From NCBI GenBank assembly GCA_963575745.1, contig CAUYUJ010018333.1, positions 1 through 27,909 of the forward strand: a stretch of 27,909 nucleotides of DNA. The letters are read 5' to 3'. The stretch is from Prorocentrum cordatum (Eukaryota; Sar; Dinophyceae; Prorocentrales; Prorocentraceae). Position 1 is the stretch's first letter, and each line of letters starts with the position of its first letter. Under the pieces are notes generated by a model. It saw only the letters and a program-made list of their open reading frames with translations, ran no database searches and was not told the DNA's origin. Of the stretch, positions 1-8,036 are shown piece by piece. A program made the position numbers and the translations under genes.

Positions 1-1805
1 CGTGGCAGGAGTAGCACTTTCTCGACACCACAGGGGGTGCGCAGAGGGTGGTCCCCCAGCGCGGCCTCTATCCGTGACACGCTCGCAGATCGTGGCAGGA
101 GTGGCACTTTCTCGACGCCACAGGGGGTGCGCAAAGGGTGGTCCCCAGCGCGGCCTCTATCCGTGACACGTTCGCAGATAGTGGCAGGACTGGCACTTTC
201 TCGACACCACAGGGGGTGCGCAGAGGGTGGTCCCCCAGCGCGGCCTCTATCCGTGACACGCTCGCAGGGCGTGGCAAGGAGTGCGCGGCCGCACTTTCTC
301 GACCACAAGAGGGGTGTGCGCAGAGGGGTTGGTCTCCCAAGCGCGGCCTCTATCGTTGACACGCTGCAGGCGTGGAGGAGTGGCACTTTTCGACACACCG
401 GGGGGGCGCACGAGGGGTGGTCCTCAGCGCGGCTCTATCCGGGACACGCTGGCAGGGCGTGGCTGGAGTGGCACTTTCTCGACACCACAGGGGGTGGGTC
501 GTGCGCAGAGGGTGGTGGTCCCCTCAGCGCAGGCCCTTCTATCCGTGACACGCTGGCAGGGCGTGGCTGGAGTGGCATTTTCTCGTCATCAGTGGGGGTG
601 CGCAGAGAGTGGTCCCTCAGCGCGGCCTCTATCCGTGACACGCTGGCAGGGCTTGGCAGGAATGGCACTTCTCGACACCACAGGGGGTGCGCAGAGGGTG
701 GTCCCTCAGCGCGGCCTCTATCCGTGACACGCTCTCAGATCGTGGCAGGAGTGGCACTTTCTCGACACCACAGGGGGTGCGCAGAGGGTGGTGGTCCCTC
801 AGCGCGGCCTCTATCCGTGACACGCTGGCAGGGCGTGGCTGGAGTGGCATTTTCTCGTCATCAGTGGGGGTGCGCAGAGAGTGGTCCCTCAGCGCGGCCT
901 CTATCCGTGACACGCTGGCAGGGCGTGGCAGGAGTGGCACTTTCTCGACACCGCAGGGGGTGCGCAGAGGGTGGTCCCTCAGCGCGGCCTCTATCCGTGA
1001 CACGCTGGCAGGGCGTGGCAGGAGTGGCGTTTTCTCGACACCACAGGGGGTGCGCAGAGGGTGGTGGTCCCTCAGCGCGGCCTTTCTCCGTGACACGCTC
1101 GCAGATCGTGGCTGGAGTGGCACTTTCTCGACACCACAGGGGGTGCGCAGAGGGTGGTCCCTCAGCGCGGCCTCTATCCGTGACACGCCCGCAGATCGTG
1201 GCAGGCGTGGCACTTTCTCGACACCACAGGGGGTGCGCAGAGGGTGGTGGTCCCTCAGCGCGGCCTCTATCCGTGACACGCTGGCAGGGCGTGGCAGGAG
1301 TGGCATTTTCTCGACACCAGTTGGGGTGCGCAGAGGGTGGTCCCTCAGCGCGGCCTCTATCCGTGACCGCTGGCAGGGCGTGGCAGGAGTTGCACTTTCT
1401 CGACGCCACAGGGGGTGCGCAGAGGGTGGTCCCTCAGCGCGGCCTCTATCCGTGGCACGCTCGCAGATGGTGGCAGGAGTGGCACTTTCTCGACACCACA
1501 GGGGGTGCGCAGAGGGTGGTGGTCCCTCAGCGCGGCCTCTATCCGTGGCACGCTCGCAGATCGTGGCAGGAGTGGCACTTTCTCGACACCACAGGGGGTG
1601 CGCAGAGGGTGGTGGTCCCTCAGCGCGGCCTCTATCCGTGACACGCTCGCAGATCGTGGCAGGAGTGGCACTTTCTCGACATCAGTGGGGGTGCGCAGAG
1701 GGTGGTCCCTCAGCGCGGCCTCTATCCGTGACACGCTCGCAGATCGTGGCTGGAGTGGCACTTTCTCGACACCATAGAGGGTGCGCAGGGGGTGGTCCCT
1801 CACCG
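1..1805. repeat. 90-bp tandem satellite array, about 20 units
   Basis: A unit of about 90 bp repeats head-to-tail. The anchor GTGGCACTTTCTCGAC recurs at about 11, 101, 190 and onward. Each unit holds CAGCGCGGCCTCTATCCGTG, a GACACGCT(C/G)GCAG block and a CACAGGGGGTGCGCAGAGGG block. Some units carry an extra GGT (GGTGGTGG instead of GGTGG). Because 90 is a multiple of 3, long ORFs stay open in several frames on both strands (for example 37-1641 plus and 629-1306 minus). These are repeat artefacts and not genes. The same unit returns at 27694-27909, so the array family flanks the whole region. Confidence 0.95.
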
Positions 1806-1951
1806 CGGCCGCTGGCTGGCTCGAATCTGTCCTCGACGGAGGATAGAAGGGTAGGAAGAGGGAGGAGGTTCAAGCAATATGGCGTCGGATGACACATAGG
1901 GGAACATTCGCGACAAGGGCTGAGAACGCAGATTTGCACATATATTATAAA

Positions 1952-2141
1952 CTTACTCCAGATTTCGTAATAAAGGGAGGGGGGTCTCATTTCGGGGGGG
2001 GGTCTCTTCCAGACTATCTTGGAGGGCCTGGGGTGGTCTGGGGACGATGTTTTGGAGGGTTCTCCCACGGGGGGCGGGTCTGAAATGGCTTGTCTTGGAG
2101 GGTCCAGACCCCCTCCCTTTTATTACGAAATCTGGAGTAAG
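1952..2141. mobile_element. Fold-back (MITE-like) element with ~36-bp inverted ends
   Basis: The left end starts CTTACTCCAGATTTCGTAAT and runs through AAAGGGAGGGGG. The right end (2106-2141) is its reverse complement except for one indel in the G run. The 120-bp interior is G-rich and carries CTTGGAGGG twice. No transposase is present, so any mobility would be non-autonomous. No clear target-site duplication was found. The reading LTPDFVIKG appears from both ends only because the arms are complementary. Confidence 0.7.
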
Positions 2142-2190
2142 CAAACACACAATATTTAAATTAAGTATGTGGGGTTCCTCGGTAGCGTAA

Positions 2191-2544
2191 TTGTTTGGGG
2201 GGGGCGGGCATTCCAGCGAGGACGAGGAGGAGGGTTGAGGATCGAGGCGCGTGAGTGTTCTCTGTTGTCTGTTGGCTTCTGGAAGCCGAGTACCTCCAGG
2301 TACTTCCGCAAACATCATCGGAGCAATGGGAGACTGGAGGTGGGCGATGACGGGTTCGCTACATTTGTCTAGTTGATGTTTTGTTTGTATTTTCTGTAGC
2401 GTGCACAGTCAGGACACTGACAGAAGGACCCCTTTTGGCCTCGTGCGGGGCTCGAGTTTCCGGGCCGTTGGGGTCGTGGTCGAAGTTTGGGTTGTGGCCG
2501 AGGCTCGTGGGGGCCAGAAAAGCCGTTCAGTTCCATATTCGGCG
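2191..2544. repeat. Dispersed repeat R1, copy 1
   Basis: This stretch aligns along its length with 11924-12271. Shared blocks include GCGGGxATTCCAGCGAGGA, AACATCATCGGAGCAATGGG, CAGGACACTGACAGAAGGACC, CGGGCCGTTGGGGTCGTGGT and AGCCGTTCAGTTCCATATTC. The two copies differ by scattered substitutions and short indels. No persistent reading frame is shared. Copy 1 ends within a few bases of the start of duplicated gene segment A, so it marks a rearrangement junction. Confidence 0.85.
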
Positions 2545-2852
2545 TCCCACGGATCTGCTCGACTCTGGGAAGGCCCTGCTTCGACTCTGACTAGATGATC
2601 TGCTCCGGCTCGACTCCACTTCGAAGGACGTTCGACGCCGCATCCGCGTGGAGCGAGTGACTCCGGGAAGATCCCCAGAACGAGCACCTCGGAGGTCCTC
2701 GGAGGGCCTCGGAGGCCTCTGGAGGTCCAGGATGCCCTCCTCACCGTCGCCGGAGACTTCTTTCCTCGATCCTCCAGCGGAGGACGGGGATGGTAGCATC
2801 CGCGCTGACCTCGTCCGCCGCGCATCGCCGCTCCGGCTTGCCGCTCCCTGCT

Positions 2853-2868
2853 GCCATTTTGGCTCAAG
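2853..2868 (+). other. Relict dinoflagellate spliced leader (DinoSL), copy A
   Basis: The sequence GCCATTTTGGCTCAAG is identical to the last 16 nt of the conserved 22-nt DinoSL that is trans-spliced to dinoflagellate nuclear mRNAs. Extended to the full leader, about 18 of 22 positions match. It sits 111 nt before the first ATG, where a leader would sit on a mature mRNA. The simplest reading is that this gene descends from a reverse-transcribed, trans-spliced mRNA. The same relic is at 20010-20025, and with one change (GCTCGAG) at 24786-24801. Confidence 0.85.
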
Positions 2869-2979
2869 GCGCCCTCAATCGAGGCCTCTGATTTCTTGCC
2901 ACTTGCGCCGTCCGACGGCTCACCCAACCTCAACAACTCTTCTCTTGCACGAACTCTCGTTTGGCGGTCGCGCGGACCC

Positions 2980-4251
2980 ATGTATCGCGCCAGCCAGCTT
3001 CAGAATGTGTGGCTCCTGCTCATCCCAGGCATCCCCAGCGCGGGGGCAATTCAGACCGGGCTCCAGGGTGCCGACGGTGGGAAGCAGGCGTCTGTGGACA
3101 ACAGCAGTTTCTCGACCCCAAGTGCGATTTCCAGGACGTGGTTCACCTATTCGCAGATAAGTGTGAAGTCTCAATCGGGTTACTGCCTCGACGGCGATGG
3201 TGGCTGGCCGTACAGTGGGATGGATTTGCACAATTGGTATTGTCCTCATACAAATGACAGGTGGACACTGCGGAGCGATGATTTACTCGAAGATCTCAAT
3301 CGCGGCTATTGCCTGAACAATGAAGGAGAAGGGCAGGTAGCCCTCATCCGCCCGTGCGCTTCATCCAGCGCTTGGTGCACAGTGCCAATCGCATCCGATC
3401 CGTCGTGGTTCCTTCTGCAAGTCAAGGGCACTAACCTGTGCCTGCAGACGGGCAGTCACGTAAATTTCTGGTACAGGGTGGAGGTTTGCGATGACGGTAG
3501 TAACTTTTTCAAGTTCCAGAAATATGGCGGTGGATCGCAGGCATCCTGTAGCGCTCCGACGCCTTCGCCGACGCCCAGCCCGACCTCCAGTCCGACATCC
3601 AGTCCGACCTCCAGTCCGACCTCCAGTCCGACCTCCAGTCCGACCTCGTCCCCGACGCTCAACCCGACGCCTTCGCCGACTGAGGCGCCAACGCCGGCGC
3701 CAACGTCGGCGGCGACTCCGCCGACCTCGGCGACGGCCACTGGCGATCCGCACCTGCAAAACATCCACGGTGAACGGTTCGACCTGATGACGCCGGGTAA
3801 GGTTACATTGGTCAACATCCCACGTGGTAGGCGCGTGGAGGACGCGCTGCTTGCGGTAGAAGCAGACGTGCGTCGCCATGGTGGATCTTGTGCCGACACG
3901 TATTTCCAGGAAGTGAACATCACAGGGGTATGGGCGGACAAGTTGAAGGCCGGGGGTTTCACCTTCAACGCCGAAGGCGTTCAGAGCCACGAGGTGCCGA
4001 AATGGACAAATTTCGGGCCGCTGGAGGTCAAAGTCGTCCTCGGGCGCACGGAGACGGGGATTCAGTACTTGAACGTCTTCGTCAAACACCTTGGGCATGC
4101 CGGCTTTGCCGTCGGAGGGCTACTGGGAGAAGATGACCATACAGATGCAGCGAGGATCCCAGCGGAATGCCGCACCACGATTTCGCTGCTTAAGCCGTCC
4201 GGGACCAGCGTGCAGGTTGACGAGCCGGTCTCGGTCGCGATCGCCAGCTGA
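2980..4251 (+). CDS. Secreted beta-trefoil lectin-like protein with GDPH module, copy A
   Basis: This is a predicted 423-aa protein. The ATG at 2980 is the first ATG after the spliced-leader relic and opens a weak signal peptide (MYRASQLQNVWLLLIPGIPS, then AGA). Residues 55-185 have three GYCL/LCL-type blocks with paired Cys and Trp (NDRWTL, AWCTV, FFKFQK), as in ricin-B/CBM13 beta-trefoil sugar-binding domains. Residues 191-253 are a PTSS/PTPS linker likely to be glycosylated. Residues 255-400 start GDPHLQNIHGERFDL and include ADTYFQEVNITG and GFAVGGLLGEDDHT. This module resembles VWD-domain openings, and I recall it from dinoflagellate proteins. The gene has no introns. A role in cell-surface or extracellular carbohydrate binding is inferred. 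It is not a toxin, because no catalytic A-chain is present. Confidence 0.82.
   Translation: MYRASQLQNVWLLLIPGIPSAGAIQTGLQGADGGKQASVDNSSFSTPSAISRTWFTYSQISVKSQSGYCLDGDGGWPYSGMDLHNWYCPHTNDRWTLRSDDLLEDLNRGYCLNNEGEGQVALIRPCASSSAWCTVPIASDPSWFLLQVKGTNLCLQTGSHVNFWYRVEVCDDGSNFFKFQKYGGGSQASCSAPTPSPTPSPTSSPTSSPTSSPTSSPTSSPTSSPTLNPTPSPTEAPTPAPTSAATPPTSATATGDPHLQNIHGERFDLMTPGKVTLVNIPRGRRVEDALLAVEADVRRHGGSCADTYFQEVNITGVWADKLKAGGFTFNAEGVQSHEVPKWTNFGPLEVKVVLGRTETGIQYLNVFVKHLGHAGFAVGGLLGEDDHTDAARIPAECRTTISLLKPSGTSVQVDEPVSVAIAS
3580..3651 (+). repeat. 12-bp coding minisatellite (PTSS linker), copy A
   Basis: CCGACCTCCAGT repeats about six times in frame and encodes Pro-Thr-Ser-Ser. Copy number differs in copy B (20755-20832, with an extra PTSN unit and an upstream PDPT), which accounts for its eight additional residues. 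Copy C has the same array as copy A, including the GACATCC variant. Confidence 0.9.
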
Positions 4252-4937
4252 GCCGACCTCCCGTCTTCCATTCTTTCCCCTTCCCTCCTCCCTTTCGTCG
4301 TCAGCACCACTCCCGCTGCTCGTATTTTTGCCCTGACCTCGCCCCCCCTTCTCGTGATATCCTCACGCCGGGGGCGCGGCCGTTTCTTCCTTCTGACTCT
4401 TTTGACGTGGAGGAAGCTGGGGCGGAGGCCTTCCTCGAGGGCTCGGGCGGCCACTAGGCCCCCGGGCCAGCTCTGCCCCGCAGCGCTGCCAGGTCCAGCG
4501 GCGCGCACTTCTGAGAAGGCCCGCAGCCTTCGGCCCACAGTGGCCCCTTTGTCCCGTGATCGTCAGAAAAAAACGGCTCGAGGTGGGGGCCCTGCCTCTC
4601 CGACGTGGGCCTGCTGCGTGACCCTCGGCAGACGACCTGTCCTGTGTTCCTCAGAGAACGACTCGAGGTGGGAACCCTGCCTCTCCGACGTCGGATCCTT
4701 GTGTCGCGCCGGCGGCCGGCCGCGGCTTCGACCCCTGCCCCGGGGGAGAAGCTCCCTCCCGAGTTCTACGGCTGTCCCTTGTGGCCCCGGGGCCGGGGGG
4801 CGGCCTCCAGGCGTGCCGAGAGCGACGCGCAAACGGCCGTCCCGAGGTTTTTGTTGTGGTTGCCTCTCGGCCACGCGCAGGGGGGGGGGGTGTACTGTCG
4901 GGGCCCTGAGGAAGGAACCCTTCTCGTTGGCCACTTT

Positions 4938-5117
4938 TCAGCGAGCGAAGAAGGGTATCAAATATTTTGTTTCGCCGTCGGGGGCGCCTGTCCCAGGGCG
5001 GCCGGGAAGTTTATACCCTTACGGTGGCACCGTAGGGGTATAAACTTTCCAGCCGCCCTGGGACAGGCGCCCCCGACGGCGGACTCAAAATATGTCATAC
5101 CGTTCTTTGCCCGTCAA
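4938..5117. mobile_element. Long palindrome / fold-back element
   Basis: The core 4962-5093 is a near-perfect palindrome with arms of about 65 bp and a 1-nt centre (ACGGTG-G-CACCGT at 5021-5033). Each arm contains GTCGGGGGCGCCTGTCCCAG or its complement, then AAGTTTATACCC. Only a few mismatches and one small indel separate the arms. Outside the core the arms remain recognisable but diverge (CGAAGAAGGGTAT against the complement of ATACCGTTCTTTG), giving about 90-bp arms overall. It starts just after duplicated segment A ends. No ORF accounts for it. It could be a fold-back transposon or a hairpin RNA source. Confidence 0.8.
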
Positions 5118-5148
5118 AGATTGGGCACTTCACAACCAGCACGGGGTT

Positions 5149-5311
5149 CTTCAGATGGGCGCTTTGCAACCAGGAAGGCCACTTTTACAACCAGGCGAGT
5201 AAACGCACACGAGCGGCACATGTTCTCCAATTTCCGAAATCTCCGTGGACGCAAGTAAAGGAGACACTTCACTCTCTGAAGCGCGTTGGTTGTAAAGTGA
5301 CCCATCTGAAG
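5149..5311. repeat. Imperfect inverted repeat with CAACCAG motifs
   Basis: CTTCAGATGGGCGCTTTGCA (5149-5168, then ACCA) is matched in reverse at 5287-5311 (TGGTTGTAAAGTGACCCATC then TGAAG), with a loop of about 115 bp. A short motif, CACTTxxCAACCAG-like, recurs at about 5127, 5161 and 5180. This lies right beside the long palindrome and may be a second, older fold-back unit. Confidence 0.6.
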
Positions 5312-5954
5312 CGAGAATTTGCGAAGTGGCGGGCTCCTAATGGGATCCAGCGAGAGTCCGATGCGAATCCCATTGGCACCCTTCCCACTGGGATCCTGTT
5401 GGCACCAGCTGAACCCCGTTCACGGGTATCCAAAGAGATTTCTCGATATGGGGCCTACGTGTGTCCAGTGAGAATCCGATGGGGATGCTTCCTATAGAAA
5501 CCCGTCGGGGCCCTTTCTAATGGAAACCGATTGGAAACTCCGAGGGCTTACAATCGAGAGGCCTTCCCATTGGAATGCTGCGGGAAGCGCGCTGGGGGTA
5601 CTACGTGGAAAGCGGGTGGGTATTCTTGTGTGTTCTCATTCGAAAACAATAAGATACGTCCTGGGATCCCGTCAGAACCATATTGGCGAATACGAAGGAT
5701 ATCGCATTGGAATACAATCCGGATCCATCCATCTCGACCCATACGGGCATACTGCTGGGATCCCACCAGGAACCAAGTGTTATTCAACAAAAGCGTGTCC
5801 TCTTTCACTCATGTTGTGCTCCGACCGGCGTCCTATTGTTATTCTTGTGGTATCCAAGAGGAACTATTGGAACCCATTTGAGATCTAATTATCCCAGTGC
5901 GACCCTACCTAGGAGTTGGAGCATTTCGGAAAGCAACATCCACACCGACTGCTT
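5312..5954. other. No gene seen; degenerate GATCCCATTGG-type sequence
   Basis: Short overlapping ORFs exist here but none has a recognisable domain. The stretch repeatedly uses variants of GGGATCC, CCATTGG and GAATCCGATGG, which suggests an old, decayed short-period repeat. No regulatory site could be assigned. Confidence 0.5.
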
Positions 5955-6103
5955 CATTTACATCTACACCAGCATCTACATCTACATCAACCTTCACTGC
6001 GACACTCACACCTACGTCTACATATACACCTACACATTCACCTACATATACATCTACACCTACATCCACATATACACCTACACCTACATCTACATCTACA
6101 TCT
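5955..6103 (+). repeat. Hexanucleotide microsatellite (TACACC/TACATC)n
   Basis: TACATC and TACACC hexamers run with few interruptions. The array is open in several frames on both strands (Thr/Ser/Pro/Tyr/Ile or His/Leu on plus, Val/Asp/Gly on minus), so the ORFs here are repeat artefacts. Confidence 0.9.
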
Positions 6104-6112
6104 ACACTTTCG

Positions 6113-6245
6113 CATTGGTGTTGCTTTTGCATTGCCTTTGCTTTTGCTCGTGCCTTTGCTTTTGCGTTTGCCTTTGCTTTTGTTTTTGCTTTCGATGATG
6201 ATTTTGTGCGTTGCGTTTGTTTTGTTGTTGCTTGATTTTGGTTTT
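6113..6245 (+). repeat. Hexanucleotide microsatellite (TTTGCY)n
   Basis: TTTGCT and TTTGCC units, with occasional TTTGTT, follow directly on the TACAYC array. Predicted peptides (Ala/Phe or Cys/Phe/Leu repeats) are not genes. Confidence 0.88.
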
Positions 6246-6270
6246 GCTTTGCCTGCGCACAGACACACAG

Positions 6271-6850
6271 CTATGCTATGCTATGCTATGCTGAGCTATG
6301 CTGAGCTATGCTATGCTTGGCTGTGCTGTGCTGTGCTGTGCTAATGCTGCGCTGCGCTAGGCTAAGTTAAGGTAGGCTAAGCTATGCTAAGCTTAGCTAA
6401 GCGAAGCTAGGCTAGGCCAAGCTCAGCTATGCTAAAGTAAGGTAAGCTGTGCTAAACTACGCTAAGCTAAGACAAGCTAAGCTAAGCTAAGATGAGATAG
6501 GCTAAGCTAAGCTCTGCTATGCTAAGCTATGCTATGATATACGATGCTATGCTTTGCTGCTATGCTCTGCTATGCTGTGATATGCTGCGTTGTGTTGTGC
6601 TGCTTTGTGCTGCGCTATGTTATGCTATGCTATGCTATGCTATGATGCGCGATGCTGTGCTATGCTGGGCTATGTTATGATATGCTGTGCTGCGCTATGT
6701 TTTGCTATGCTACGCTATGCGGTGCCCTGCTATGATAGAGCTCAGCGAAGCTATGATGAAGGCCAGCTAAGCTAAGATACCCGATCTAAGAGAAGCTAAG
6801 CTAAGCTAGGATGAGATAAGCTAAACTAAGATGACATCAGCAACGGTAAG
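6271..6850 (+). repeat. Pentanucleotide array (GCTAT / GCTAA / GCTGT)n
   Basis: GCTAT units at 6271-6320 pass through GCTGT into GCTAA units (6355-6515). They return to GCTAT/GCTGT (6510-6740) and end as GCTAA variants. About 115 pentamers are present with growing degeneracy at the 3' end. Consensus GCNNN pentamers also form the GCACA arrays at 22808-22934 and 27493-27655. Confidence 0.9.
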
Positions 6851-7990
6851 CTAAGGGGACGTAGCTGGAGGAACCGCGGGGCGGATGCCGGGGGACTCGC
6901 CCGGGGCGAGTTACACTGTCCCGCCTTTTAAGAAATATGATAAGAACCCTTTAGGCAGAGCCTAGGCAGGGAATAGAGATATATTATCTTGCTACAAGTT
7001 GGTGAGGCCTGGGCAGCTTAAGTTGTTCTTTACATCCATGCCCTAAACCTACATCGTATTTTGGAGCCTCGTAACCTCTTCCTGAAAATCCTGACTCTTG
7101 TAACCGGATGTTTTCGGATACGCAGAAGCATTCGCACCCGGGATAGCGGAAATGTTGCCACACAACCACTGGCAATTTTCTAGCCAACGCATGTGGATTT
7201 CAAATCGTTTGTCAGCGTGCCTCATCGTTTGACATCTGCACAACCAAACACATTATGTTTTCATAATTGCGAAAGCATGACGCAGGATGGTGACTCTAAA
7301 GCGAGCTGGGTTACAGACGAGAGATAACGAGCGTGTGTCCGCGGGCGTTTGGGCTCAAGCAGCCGGCCGCCCAGATCTGACTTCACCGCAGCGCGAGGTG
7401 TACCATTGGCCATCGAGATCAACACATCCTTTGCTGGGACTGTCATTACTACGGTACAACAGAGCTGGAGCTGGGCTTCGCCTGAGGCGAAGCTTCTGGT
7501 CGGGCCTACCGGCCCCCTTCAAACTTGGTAGCGGAGCTGGCCTATGGTGGTCAGCTCTTGCTCTACTCCTCACCATCCATGGCACTATCCGGTGGACTAC
7601 TGATGTGGTGGATCATCAGGGTGCAGTGCGTTTGCGCGGAGGAATGTACGCACTACGCAATCCAGCAAGGATGCTTGCAGTGATGCCTTTGCCTACGCAG
7701 AGGCCCATTGCTCGAGCCCTACATCCCTGCGCTACTACACTCCTGACGTCCACCCACCTACTCCACCTACTGAAATTGGAAATTTGTCGAATACATAATG
7801 TTGGAAACCATGCAATGCGACATTGTGCCGCGTCCACCCCCACGCAGGCTTACGACCACACACCACAAACCCCAACCAGACACATCCGACTACGACCTAC
7901 GAGGCCACTGGATGGGTATAGTTTTCATTGGGCTCATAGGGGTTGCTATCCGGTGTGCGGTGGGACACATGCGTGGCGGAGACGACGCAA
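6851..7990. other. No gene assigned; probable 5' flank of the retroelement
   Basis: An A/T-richer stretch (6900-7260) has no recognisable gene. From 7260 the sequence is GC-richer and leads into the Gag remnant, so it may hold the element's leader or LTR, but no LTR pair was found. A perfect hairpin GCTTCGCC-TGA-GGCGAAGC lies at 7475-7493, and GGGCC-TACC-GGCCC at 7502-7515. The long ORF 7287-8264 is supported only at its 3' end, where it carries Gag residues. Confidence 0.45.
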
Positions 7991-8036
7991 AAGTAGCCGG
8001 CCCCCATTGGGACCCGGCCGGCCAAGTACTTTTTTT

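Larger units (their letters stand above)
2547..4895 (+). repeat. Duplicated gene segment, copy A (dispersed)
   Basis: From CCACGGATCTGCTCGACTCT at 2547 to the G run near 4890, this segment is nearly identical to the gene parts of the two tandem units (about 19705-22080 and 24483-26780). It carries about 300 bp upstream of the spliced-leader relic, the gene, and about 640 bp of 3' sequence. The 3' part contains an 84-bp-spaced imperfect repeat (4561-4608 and 4649-4694, core CTCGAGGTGGG then CCTGCCTCTCCGACGT). It lacks the CACCA minisatellite, the GGA tract and the GCACA array of the tandem units. The duplication therefore covered only the gene core, or its edges were lost. Confidence 0.9.

Noticed and set aside
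37-1892. Long ORFs of 534 and 401 codons and minus-strand ORFs
   Set aside because: They are produced by a 90-bp satellite whose period is a multiple of three. All frames repeat the same peptide and no domain is present.
3361-4098. Minus-strand and alternate-frame ORFs over gene copies A and B
   Set aside because: They are shadows of the lectin-GDPH gene. The Arg-rich and Val/Gly-rich peptides come from the 12-bp linker repeat.
4567-4573. A-run about 315 bp after the stop of copy A, as a possible retroposition poly(A) remnant
   Set aside because: It is only 7-9 A and is embedded in an 84-bp-spaced repeat whose second copy lacks it, so it is too weak to call.
7339-7359. Second possible spliced-leader relic (about 16 of 21 positions, ending GGGCTCAAG)
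   Set aside because: The longest exact run is only 8 nt and key positions of the ATTTTGG core differ, so chance is likely in GC-rich sequence.
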